A stretch of DNA of 64,000 bases from Bryobacterales bacterium. GTDB taxonomy: Bacteria; Acidobacteriota; Terriglobia; Bryobacterales; Bryobacteraceae. The notes beneath the pieces were generated by a model that was given only the letters and a program-made list of their open reading frames with translations, had not been told where the DNA came from and searched no databases. The stretch lies in contig PMYB01000127.1 in NCBI GenBank assembly GCA_003170915.1, positions 45,566-109,565 of the forward strand, in the 5' to 3' direction. Of this stretch, positions 38,131 to 45,648 are shown piece after piece (positions within the stretch are counted from its first letter, which is position 1; each line of letters begins with the position of its first letter). A program made the position numbers and the translations under genes.

Positions 38131-38212
38131 TTAGCTTATTGCGCTGTGCGCTTATTAGCTTATTCAGTTGTACCACAATTAGTTTATTGTGTCGAGCGGA
38201 AATTAGCTTTTC
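38131..38212. repeat. Four direct repeats (TTAGCTTATT-type) at exact 24-bp spacing, upstream of the Fic gene
   Basis: TTAGCTTATT at 38131 and 38155, TTAGTTTATT at 38179, TTAGCTTTTC at 38203. Confidence 0.85.
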
Positions 38213-38283
38213 CTGCTGCGAGCCTAACACCGTGTTGCGCCTGCATCCAACGTCGTACCAAGCGTTGCCGCCTGACTCCGTGC

Positions 38284-38946
38284 TCAATGCTTCAGGACGC
38301 CTGGATATTGCTTATGTTGAGCGTACAGGTATGCCGCAATGGCGTCGGCCCAGAGGAAGGTAATCGTACCAGGTTCGACCGATGCCAGCCGGCAGCTTTT
38401 CTGTCCATCCTCACCCAGCCGGGTCAGGGCGACTTCAAGGGTGGCGTGGATGTCCGCCCATTTTGCGTATGCCATCTCAGATGTCTCGTCGCCGTCGCGG
38501 TAGAGCCGAAGTTCCTCGTCTGCTTTCGCCACGTTGTCGTTGTGCTTGACCAGCAGGTGCGCCCAGACCGTCCGCGTGTTTGCCACCCAGCAGACCTGTG
38601 GATTGAGCATGCAGGAAGCTTCCGAGCCCACACTGATGCCCAGGTACTTCAAACCGGCCTGCCGGATCAGTGCGGGCACTTCGCGGGCTTTCGCCAGTCC
38701 GATAAATGTGTCCCCGAGTTCAAACACCCTCTGTCCGGCGTTCCGGTTGCCGCCGAGAACACGCGGACCGATGCCGTGTTCCTCAGCGCTGTAGTTGCCT
38801 GCCGCATCGCTGACGCCAAGGAGAAGCTGCGCAAAACCATCAACATCATTCGCGCCGTGCAGGGCGAGCAACTGCTCGTGCACAAGAACACGGTTGTCGT
38901 AGTGCCGCCGCACCTCGTTCCATTTCAGGGATTTCAGGACTGACAT
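38284..38946 (-). CDS. Hypothetical protein
   Basis: ORF of 220 aa with balanced composition. Confidence 0.6.
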   Translation of the reverse strand: MSVLKSLKWNEVRRHYDNRVLVHEQLLALHGANDVDGFAQLLLGVSDAAGNYSAEEHGIGPRVLGGNRNAGQRVFELGDTFIGLAKAREVPALIRQAGLKYLGISVGSEASCMLNPQVCWVANTRTVWAHLLVKHNDNVAKADEELRLYRDGDETSEMAYAKWADIHATLEVALTRLGEDGQKSCRLASVEPGTITFLWADAIAAYLYAQHKQYPGVLKH

Positions 38947-38972
38947 TCTGACCTCACAGTCATTTGATCACC

Positions 38973-39482
38973 TCAGCCGCGGATGGTTATTTCGATAGCC
39001 TCCGGCGCAACACCAAAGGTAAGCGCTAGACCTTTCTTCGCCTCGGCCATTGTGAGCGGAGAGCCCCCGGCCAGTGGTTTGGTGTGGGGCATAGGCTCGG
39101 ACATCTCGCTTGGCTCTGGCATCGGCTTCCATTTCAGCTTCGCGGGCTCAATGCCCAGATCTTTAAGATCGGCGTATTTCACCGGGTTCCGGTCACCCTT
39201 CCAAGCGTCCGGCACATTCACCAGCGCATATTCGCTGAATTGAATAAGGTAGCGGCCTTCAGCACTAGGGGCCGGCACAACGTCGCTGATCTTACCCACC
39301 AGGAAGGCCGCGTGATGGGCTTCCGGCCCTTCGACCCAGTCAGCGTTCGCGTTCCGGGTGCATACTGCGAAAACACACTGACGCGCGTGATTGCGGTCCA
39401 AACGCCACGACGATGTACCCCCTTCACGGAGAATACGCTCGATGCTCTTGGCAGTGAAAACGACGGCGGCTTTGTCTGACAT
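38973..39482 (-). CDS. Hypothetical protein
   Basis: ORF of 169 aa with balanced composition; next to 38284..38946. Confidence 0.6.
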   Translation of the reverse strand: MSDKAAVVFTAKSIERILREGGTSSWRLDRNHARQCVFAVCTRNANADWVEGPEAHHAAFLVGKISDVVPAPSAEGRYLIQFSEYALVNVPDAWKGDRNPVKYADLKDLGIEPAKLKWKPMPEPSEMSEPMPHTKPLAGGSPLTMAEAKKGLALTFGVAPEAIEITIRG

Positions 39483-39571
39483 GGCTTACCTTCCTCTCTC
39501 TTTACAATACAACTGTAGCAGTGTTCCAGTATAATTGCAATACTTATCTAATACTGCCCGGCGGCCTTTTC

Positions 39572-39760
39572 CTAAAGAGGCGTGCCTCGCCTGGGGTGCC
39601 AGATGCCGCGGTGCTGCGCCTGTGCGTATCCCTCTTCGGCCTGGTAATAGGGGCCGGCCGCCCTCGCCAGGCCCATCTGCACCATCAGGCTGCCGACATC
39701 GGCCCCGTCGCTGTAGCAATGCATGACGCGCCGGTCGCTTTTCCGGTTGACCCGCTGCAC
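39572..39760 (-). pseudogene. Staphylococcal-nuclease-like (thermonuclease) C-terminal remnant
   Basis: DVGSLMVQMGLARAAGPYYQAEEGYAQAQHRGIWHPRRG resembles SNase C-terminal segment; catalytic N-terminal part absent. Confidence 0.55.
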
Positions 39761-39805
39761 CCGCTGCTCTTAAATCGTCAGGGCAACGAACCAAAGATTC
39801 TCGCG

Positions 39806-40192
39806 ATGGCCCGAAATTCCAAACACACGCCCGAAGCTTCTTTCTACCGGCAGTTGGGTCGCAATCTGCGCGTCGCCCGGAGCGCCGCCGGCAAGAGCCA
39901 GATGGAAACCGCCGAGCATCTCGAAGTGAGTTTCCAGCAGGTACAGAAGTATGAAAGTGGCGCGAACCGCATTCCGGTCTACGGCCTTGTCAGCCTTGCG
40001 GCTTACCTTGAGGCGCCTCTCTCGCAGTTCGTCGCCCCGTCCGACGGCGATTCCGAGTTTCAATCGCTCGCGGCCCAATTCAGCGGCAAGGAGTTCCATG
40101 CGCTCATGGAAGCGTGGGCGGTTCTCAAGGACCGCCAGACGCGGGCCGCGCTCCTCAACCTGGTCAAATCCCTTGCCGCCGCCAAGAGGTGA
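39806..40192 (+). CDS. XRE-family HTH regulator
   Basis: LGRNLRVARSAAGKSQMETAEHLEVSFQQVQKYESGANRIPVYGLVSLAAYL. Confidence 0.85.
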   Translation: MARNSKHTPEASFYRQLGRNLRVARSAAGKSQMETAEHLEVSFQQVQKYESGANRIPVYGLVSLAAYLEAPLSQFVAPSDGDSEFQSLAAQFSGKEFHALMEAWAVLKDRQTRAALLNLVKSLAAAKR

Positions 40193-40203
40193 TCTGTTCG
40201 TTT

Positions 40204-40446
40204 CTACTGCACCATCTCGTTTCCGGCCAGCTTCGTCATTTCATAGCGCAGGATGCAGTAATAGGCCGTGACGAGAAGATTGAACGACGCATCGATCATC
40301 GTGATGATCTCCTCGATGTTCGTTTTCACCGCCTCGCCGCGCAAAAAATCCATCGCCTTCAAAATCTGTGACGCCTTGGCGAAGTCGTACGTGTACTTCT
40401 CCCCCGCGTGCAAACCCAGTTCTTCAAGGCTAGGCGGCTCTGACAT
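40204..40446 (-). CDS. Small hypothetical protein coupled to luxI
   Basis: ORF of 80 aa whose start lies inside the 3' end of the luxI-like gene (17-bp overlap). Confidence 0.6.
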   Translation of the reverse strand: MSEPPSLEELGLHAGEKYTYDFAKASQILKAMDFLRGEAVKTNIEEIITMIDASFNLLVTAYYCILRYEMTKLAGNEMVQ

Positions 40447-41071
40447 TCTCTTGTTCTCCTTCGTGGCATGTGAATCTCAAGACGCTGTCTGTGATGCCGG
40501 TTTTGCGGCGCACATTCGCGAGCTGCTGCGCCGTCACCGGAATCGCCACCGCCCGGCATTTGTGGCGGCCGAGCGCCTCGACCGGCCCGAGATACTCCAT
40601 CTCGATGCCGGGCCGCTCGAACACGCTGCGGTAGATATAGGTGGGCATCAGCCCGATGATCTTCTTCAGCCCGAGCCGAAGCCCGAACTCCAGATAGCCA
40701 CAGGCCATCTCGTGGATGATGCGCTGCCTCAGCTCCGGTGGCGCATCCTTGTCCACGCAGTAGCGCGTGCCTTCCCAGACCGCTTGCGATTGCAGCAGGG
40801 ATTTGTCCTGTACCAGGTGCGGCCACAGATCCCGGAGCATGCAGGACAGCACGGTCGGCGTCAGGCGGCTCACGCCCAGCGCCTGCCCCTCATCCGTGTG
40901 GTAGACGAGATAGCGGCTGGCCGGCGTGTCGTACCGGTCGAACTCCATGCCGTCATAGACCGAAACATCGTATTGCTGCCGCTCGACGAACCCCCCATAG
41001 CGCAGCCTGAACTGCGAATGAAAGGCGGGTCCGAACTCGTGGACGTTCTCGGCTGATATACATGAAATCAT
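40430..41071 (-). CDS. luxI-like: LuxI-family acyl-homoserine-lactone synthase
   Basis: FRLRYGGFVERQQYDVSVYDGMEFDRYDTPASRYLVYHTDEGQALGVSRLTPT…QAVWEGTRYCVD. Confidence 0.88.
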   Translation of the reverse strand: MISCISAENVHEFGPAFHSQFRLRYGGFVERQQYDVSVYDGMEFDRYDTPASRYLVYHTDEGQALGVSRLTPTVLSCMLRDLWPHLVQDKSLLQSQAVWEGTRYCVDKDAPPELRQRIIHEMACGYLEFGLRLGLKKIIGLMPTYIYRSVFERPGIEMEYLGPVEALGRHKCRAVAIPVTAQQLANVRRKTGITDSVLRFTCHEGEQENVRAA

Positions 41072-41132
41072 CGCTTCCTCCCCTGTTTTCCGTTGAAACA
41101 GCGAAGTCAGCGTCGCAAGAAATATGCGAGGA

Positions 41133-41156
41133 GTAACCCCACGCGATCGCGTGGGG
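41133..41156. promoter_or_regulatory. Palindrome CCCCACGCGATCGCGTGGGG upstream of luxI, candidate lux box
   Basis: Preceded by GTAA; same 20-mer and 5' flank at 42902-42929. Confidence 0.65.
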
Positions 41157-41161
41157 CCGCT

Positions 41162-41890
41162 TCAGGGCCTGATCAGCCCATAGGAAAGGGCCTTGCTCAC
41201 GGCCATCACCCGCGTATTGGCGTTGAGCTTTTTGAAAGCCGTCCTGAAATACGAGTCAACCGTGTCCTCGCTCAGGTTGAGGATGGTGCCGATCTCGCCG
41301 TCCGTCTTCCCGCTTGCAGCCCAGGTCAGGACCTCGTCCTCGCGCGGCGTCAGATAAATCCGTCTTTCCGCAAAATCCGTTTTTCGGTTTATGCGCTGAA
41401 AGGCAATGTAGAAGTGGTTGCAGTAAGCAGTGATCAGATCGAGATTGCCATCGAATGAGTCGAGCTTCTCGGCGCTCGCGAGGCCGATCCCGGCAAACTG
41501 GTTCGGTCCCCACAGCGGCGTGCAGGTGCCGTTATACAGCCCCGCCTCGATGCCCATATTCAGGCACTGGAACTGCTGTCTGGTCATGTGCATCCGCTCG
41601 GGAATCTCCGCCCAGGTGAAGGTGACCATTTTGCTCTGGCAATAGCTGATGACCGGATCGAGACGGTCGTAGCCCTTCTCGAAATAGTGCTTCATCCAGT
41701 CTTCGGGGTAATTCTGGATGACGCCCACACCCGGCTTCATGTCGATATGATCGTGATTCGTCTGGAGACAGAAGATCATCCGGTCAAGCCCGTGCTGCTT
41801 GACCGTGGCTAAAAACTCCTTCACCAGCTCATCCGTCGTCCGGGCGCGGTTGGCCTTTTCCACGAATGTTTCGAACGAAACCAGCATCAC
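41162..41890 (-). CDS. luxR-like: LuxR-family regulator with autoinducer-binding domain
   Basis: LTPREDEVLTWAASGKTDGEIGTILNLSEDTVDSYFRTAFKKLNANTRVMAV HTH; N-terminal YFEKGYDRLDPVI…TW. Confidence 0.92.
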   Translation of the reverse strand: MMLVSFETFVEKANRARTTDELVKEFLATVKQHGLDRMIFCLQTNHDHIDMKPGVGVIQNYPEDWMKHYFEKGYDRLDPVISYCQSKMVTFTWAEIPERMHMTRQQFQCLNMGIEAGLYNGTCTPLWGPNQFAGIGLASAEKLDSFDGNLDLITAYCNHFYIAFQRINRKTDFAERRIYLTPREDEVLTWAASGKTDGEIGTILNLSEDTVDSYFRTAFKKLNANTRVMAVSKALSYGLIRP

Positions 41891-41959
41891 AATCCAGGCT
41901 CCGGAGAGCCCCTCCCCTATTCCGGGGAGTTAACTACCGGTTCCAGAATTTTGCAAGCT

Positions 41960-42844
41960 TTATACGGCTTTCAGCCCCGCCCGGTACTGTGCCAGCAGAG
42001 GCCTGACCTCCGGGGGCAGGAACTCCCGGAAGTGGCCGTTGACCGCCAGTTCGCCGGTCAGAAGCCCGATCGGGTCCTGCCCTTCGAGGCTTCCCAGATT
42101 CGGCTCGTGCACGAAGTAACCCAGCACGCGCTGAAGGCGCTCCGGCAGTGTGCGGGCGACCTCGATCGGCACGGCAAGGTATTGAGGCTCGGCCTGACGC
42201 AGCCAGCCCAGGGAATAGCTGTGCACGATGCCCGTGCGCGGCTTGTCCGTGAGGTTGGCCCCTCCCCCGTGCTGCAGCGACCCCAGCCAGATCAGCACCG
42301 AGCCGCGCTTCATCACGCCCTGCACCTCTTCGTGAGGCTGCGCCTGGCGGTCGAGCGGCCATTTGTGGCTGCCCGGCACGATATGAGTCGCGCCGTTCTC
42401 GGCGGTGAAATCATCCACCGCCCACATCGTGTTGATCATCGCCTCGAATTCCGGATGGACGAAGTTGAACATCAGGTCGTCCCGGTGAATCACCTGCGGC
42501 GGCTCGCCGGGACCGATGCGGATGGCCTGCGTCAGGTTGAGATGATACAAGCGGCAGCCCTTGAGCAGGAAGTGATCCATCACGCCCAGTATGGCGGGGT
42601 CGATGGCCATCGACCGGCACACCGGCGACTTCGCTATCAGCCCGCTCAGCCGCTTGGTCGCGTAGCCGTAGAAATCGCCGCTGCAATTCGGCGCCTCGTC
42701 GAAATGCGGCGCGAGTTCCGCCGCCAGCGTTTCCACCTGCCGCCCGTTGAGCAGATCCTCGATCACGACGCAGCCGTCGCTCTCCAGAATTTCGTTAATA
42801 ACGGCCTGCCCCGACGATGCCTTTACAGTCTTCACTTCAGCCAT
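41960..42844 (-). CDS. Phytanoyl-CoA dioxygenase (PhyH) family protein
   Basis: QVIHRDDLMFNF…NGATHIVPGSHKWPLDRQAQPHE…HGGGANLTDKPRTGIVHSYSLGWLRQ Fe/2OG dioxygenase pattern. Confidence 0.88.
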   Translation of the reverse strand: MAEVKTVKASSGQAVINEILESDGCVVIEDLLNGRQVETLAAELAPHFDEAPNCSGDFYGYATKRLSGLIAKSPVCRSMAIDPAILGVMDHFLLKGCRLYHLNLTQAIRIGPGEPPQVIHRDDLMFNFVHPEFEAMINTMWAVDDFTAENGATHIVPGSHKWPLDRQAQPHEEVQGVMKRGSVLIWLGSLQHGGGANLTDKPRTGIVHSYSLGWLRQAEPQYLAVPIEVARTLPERLQRVLGYFVHEPNLGSLEGQDPIGLLTGELAVNGHFREFLPPEVRPLLAQYRAGLKAV

Positions 42845-42901
42845 GTTGTCCCTCCCGCATGAAAGTTGATGCCGTTCAGTCTGGCAATTCCGCGCCGCGC
42901 C

Positions 42902-42929
42902 GTAACCCCACGCGATCGCGTGGGGTTAC
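42902..42929. promoter_or_regulatory. Perfect 28-bp palindrome GTAACCCCACGCGATCGCGTGGGGTTAC in divergent promoter
   Basis: Exact self-complementarity read from sequence; core 20-mer identical to the one upstream of luxI. Confidence 0.7.
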
Positions 42930-42982
42930 TTTCCGGCCCCGGCGTTCTTCAATTCAGGGGTTCATTCGGAAAGGGGAACGCG

Positions 42983-43918
42983 ATGACAGATATTGCTTTC
43001 GACTCGAACATCCGGGAGCCGAAGACCGGCAGGCTGGATATCGCCACGCTGCGGGAACTCGGCGCGCGCGCGCTGTTCCCGTGGCTCACCGACGCCGCCA
43101 TGGACTGGCTCGTCATCGCGGCGGCGGTGGCGATCATCCAGCTATGGCCGCATGTTTACACCGTGCTCGCCGGCATCCTGATCATCGGCAACCGCCAGCA
43201 CGCGCTCGCCATTCTTGGGCACGACGGCACGCACTACACAATCTCGCGCAACGCCGCGCTCAATGATTTCCTGACGAACCTGTTTTGTTTCTGGCCGCTC
43301 GGCCTCACCGTCAGCGGTTACCGCGCCCTGCACTATGCGCATCACAAGAACACCGGCAATGAGAACGATCCCGAACTCGGCCACAAGCGCATGCGAAGCC
43401 CCCAATGGGATCTCCCCGCAACACCACGCACCGTTCTGCGTTACGCGCTGAAGGACCTGATCGGCTATTCCCTCGCCGATTACGTCATCATCGTCCGGTT
43501 TTCAAAGCCCCGGAGGCGGTCCGAATACCTGCCGCTCGCGCTGTTTCACATGCTCGCCGTCTCCATCCTGCTGGAGCTGGGCGCATGGCCGGTCGCTGCC
43601 GCCTGGTACTTCAGCCTCGTGACCTCGTTCATGATGTTCTTCCGGCTGCGCTTGTGGTTAGAGCATCAGGGAACCGACGACACGCAGCGCGTCGGGCTGA
43701 CGCCTTGGCAGGCATCTCTGTTGTCGCCGCATAATGCGTGGCATCACTGGGAGCACCATCAGTATCCGACAGTCCCGTATCACAGGCTGCCCGAAGCCCG
43801 GCAGCGCCTGAGCGGTCCCGCCATTCTGACGCTGCGCGATCTCACCGGCGCGCTCGCCAGTGCCCGGCACATCCCCTCAGGGGCAGCGCTCAAGGTTTCA
43901 GCGGACCGGCTGACATAG
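42983..43918 (+). CDS. Fatty acid desaturase family protein
   Basis: HDGTHYTISRNAALND, HYAHHKNTGNENDPE and NAWHHWEHHQYPTVPYHRLPEA His boxes. Confidence 0.92.
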   Translation: MTDIAFDSNIREPKTGRLDIATLRELGARALFPWLTDAAMDWLVIAAAVAIIQLWPHVYTVLAGILIIGNRQHALAILGHDGTHYTISRNAALNDFLTNLFCFWPLGLTVSGYRALHYAHHKNTGNENDPELGHKRMRSPQWDLPATPRTVLRYALKDLIGYSLADYVIIVRFSKPRRRSEYLPLALFHMLAVSILLELGAWPVAAAWYFSLVTSFMMFFRLRLWLEHQGTDDTQRVGLTPWQASLLSPHNAWHHWEHHQYPTVPYHRLPEARQRLSGPAILTLRDLTGALASARHIPSGAALKVSADRLT

Positions 43919-44035
43919 CCGGCATCAGCCGGGAAGGGTTTTGCGATGAGGTTGTGCCATTCGGAAGAAATCGCCTGCAAGTTGTATCGTGCTTGCCGTG
44001 TGACGAATAATCAGGCAGACTCTGTGAGGGCCAAT

Positions 44036-44266
44036 CCGATTCCGGGTCCGGCTCGTCTGTGTTCACTACTGTCTGAAGGAAATCCAATGACCTAGAAAAA
44101 AGAAAACCCGCCGAAGCGGGCCTTCTAGAAACTGAAGCTCTGTAAGAGCGATGTGACAATCCAATCTTACAGAATCCGGCAGCGGACGCAAGAGGTTTTT
44201 GCGGCGGTTTTGTATGGCCTGAATCGGGCGGGTCTTCTCCCTCTCACCAACGGGAGCACCGCTCTT
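44036..44266. repeat. Structured leader repeat, copy A
   Basis: Same order of elements as 44404..44638: ATCCGATTCCG, GTCTGAAGGAAA-ATGACCTAG, CCCGC/GCGGG hairpin, TCTGTAAG/CTTACAGA stem, CGCAA/TTGCG stem, CCAACGGGAG. Confidence 0.85.
44105..44120 (-). terminator. Predicted intrinsic terminator on minus strand, copy A
   Basis: Minus strand reads CCCGCTTCGGCGGGTTTTCTTTTTT: stem, TTCG loop, T-tract. Confidence 0.65.
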
Positions 44267-44403
44267 GTCCACACTGTTCGCATACCCACCGATTCACAAG
44301 CGTTCCTGCCTGATTCGCGGCGCCGATGGGCGCGGCGTCATCCGCGGCAGGTCGTCGCGCGCTTGCTGTGCGCCGATTCTTCCTACACACTTTTTCAGTG
44401 GCC

Positions 44404-44638
44404 CCATCCGATTCCGGAGTCCGGCCATTGCTGTGTTCACAACTGTCTGAAGGAAACCCTATGACCTAACAAAAAGAAAACCCGCCAGGAGGCGGGCCTT
44501 CTAAAAACTGAAACTGCAAGAGCAGCGATCTGGACAATCCCTACTCTCGCAGAATCCTAAAAAAACGCAAGCGCTTTTTGCGGCGGTTTTGTGCGGCCTG
44601 AATCCGGCGACGTTTTCTCCCAACCAACGGAGAAACCC
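44404..44638. repeat. Structured leader repeat, copy B, directly upstream of 44639 CDS
   Basis: Diverged duplicate of copy A with CTGCaAGAG/CTCTcGCAG stem and ATGACCTAA mini-ORF. Confidence 0.85.
44471..44496 (-). terminator. Predicted intrinsic terminator on minus strand, copy B
   Basis: Minus strand reads CCCGCCTCCTGGCGGGTTTTCTTTTT. Confidence 0.65.
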
Positions 44639-45319
44639 ATGCCATCATTGCCTGCTGAAGACGAGATTATGGAAGACGCCAGACGGTTTCTGGCCGCGCG
44701 GATCACCCGCGACGGCCTCCGCCCCGGCACAACACCCCCTCCCCCCGCAATACCCAAAGACCAAGCGCGGCGGCGGCGCTCATTGCGCTTTTGCCACCTG
44801 CCAACGGAACCAAAACTTCGGCACGCACCGCCGCGCGACAGCGGCGCCTATGTGCCGGAGATGGCCGCGCGCATCGAGGACGACCGCAACCTGACGGACG
44901 GCGCCCGGCGCTGCGCCCGCAAGCTGATGGAATACTACCATCGCAAGAGCCGCGCCACCCGCTCGGGCGACATCACCGTCACCTGGCTCATGCGTGCTCT
45001 CGGCAAGTCGCGCCGGCAAGTCCAGCGCTACCTGCGCCAGCTTGAAGACGCGGGTTATATCGCCGTCCAGGTCGTCCGTGCAAGCACGCGCATGTGCGTC
45101 GGGTTGTTCATCGAGTTGCTGGCCCCGCTGTTTCCGAGGCATCACCGGCAAAAATGGCCGCAGAAGCTAATAGAGTCGGATGCGCCACCAATGTCACACA
45201 ACAATAGACTCAGATACAAATACAGCCGTGAATCATGGGCGCTCCGCTGCATGGACGGGGTGTTCCGATCCTTTATGAGAACGCTATCCCCTCTTCCGGC
45301 GTTTCCGGTCACCGTCTGA
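44639..45319 (+). CDS. Winged-helix protein, possible replication/regulatory protein
   Basis: DITVTWLMRALGKSRRQVQRYLRQLEDAGYIAVQVVR wHTH-like; ATG preceded by ACGGAGAAACCC. Confidence 0.65.
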   Translation: MPSLPAEDEIMEDARRFLAARITRDGLRPGTTPPPPAIPKDQARRRRSLRFCHLPTEPKLRHAPPRDSGAYVPEMAARIEDDRNLTDGARRCARKLMEYYHRKSRATRSGDITVTWLMRALGKSRRQVQRYLRQLEDAGYIAVQVVRASTRMCVGLFIELLAPLFPRHHRQKWPQKLIESDAPPMSHNNRLRYKYSRESWALRCMDGVFRSFMRTLSPLPAFPVTV

Positions 45320-45406
45320 GCCTCTGTTTTCTCCTGTTTTGCTCGGCGGGAGGGTGCCTGTGGCAGGCATCGGAAAACTCCTTTTGTATCCCGGCTTGTG
45401 GCATCC
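45309..45406. repeat. Imperfect direct repeat upstream of relaxase, copy 1
   Basis: TCACCGTCTGAGCC…TTTTGCTCGGCGGG…GCAGGCA…GCTTGTGGCATC; second copy at 45493. Confidence 0.7.
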
Positions 45407-45492
45407 GCGTCCATACAATTGCATGACGTGTTTCCGGCTTGGACGGCGAACGCAGAGGAATCCATCACGATCCTTCAAACACCAGCTCCCGA

Positions 45493-45590
45493 TCACCGTC
45501 TGAGCCCTTGTCTCCTATCTTTTTGCTTGGCGGGTGGAGCCTTTAGCAGGCACCCGAGAACTACCCCTGCAACCCCGCTTGTGGCATCAT
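45493..45590. repeat. Imperfect direct repeat upstream of relaxase, copy 2
   Basis: TCACCGTCTGAGCC…TTTTGCTTGGCGGG…GCAGGCA…GCTTGTGGCATC. Confidence 0.7.
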
Positions 45591-45648
45591 CATCTGTACA
45601 ACCGAAGGTTTTAACCCGGTTTTAACGGGTAATGGCTCAGCATCAAGT

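Noticed and set aside
41100-41160. Palindrome at 41133 as a luxR terminator
   Set aside because: No T-tract follows it, and the same 20-mer occurs in a divergent promoter region, which favours an operator.
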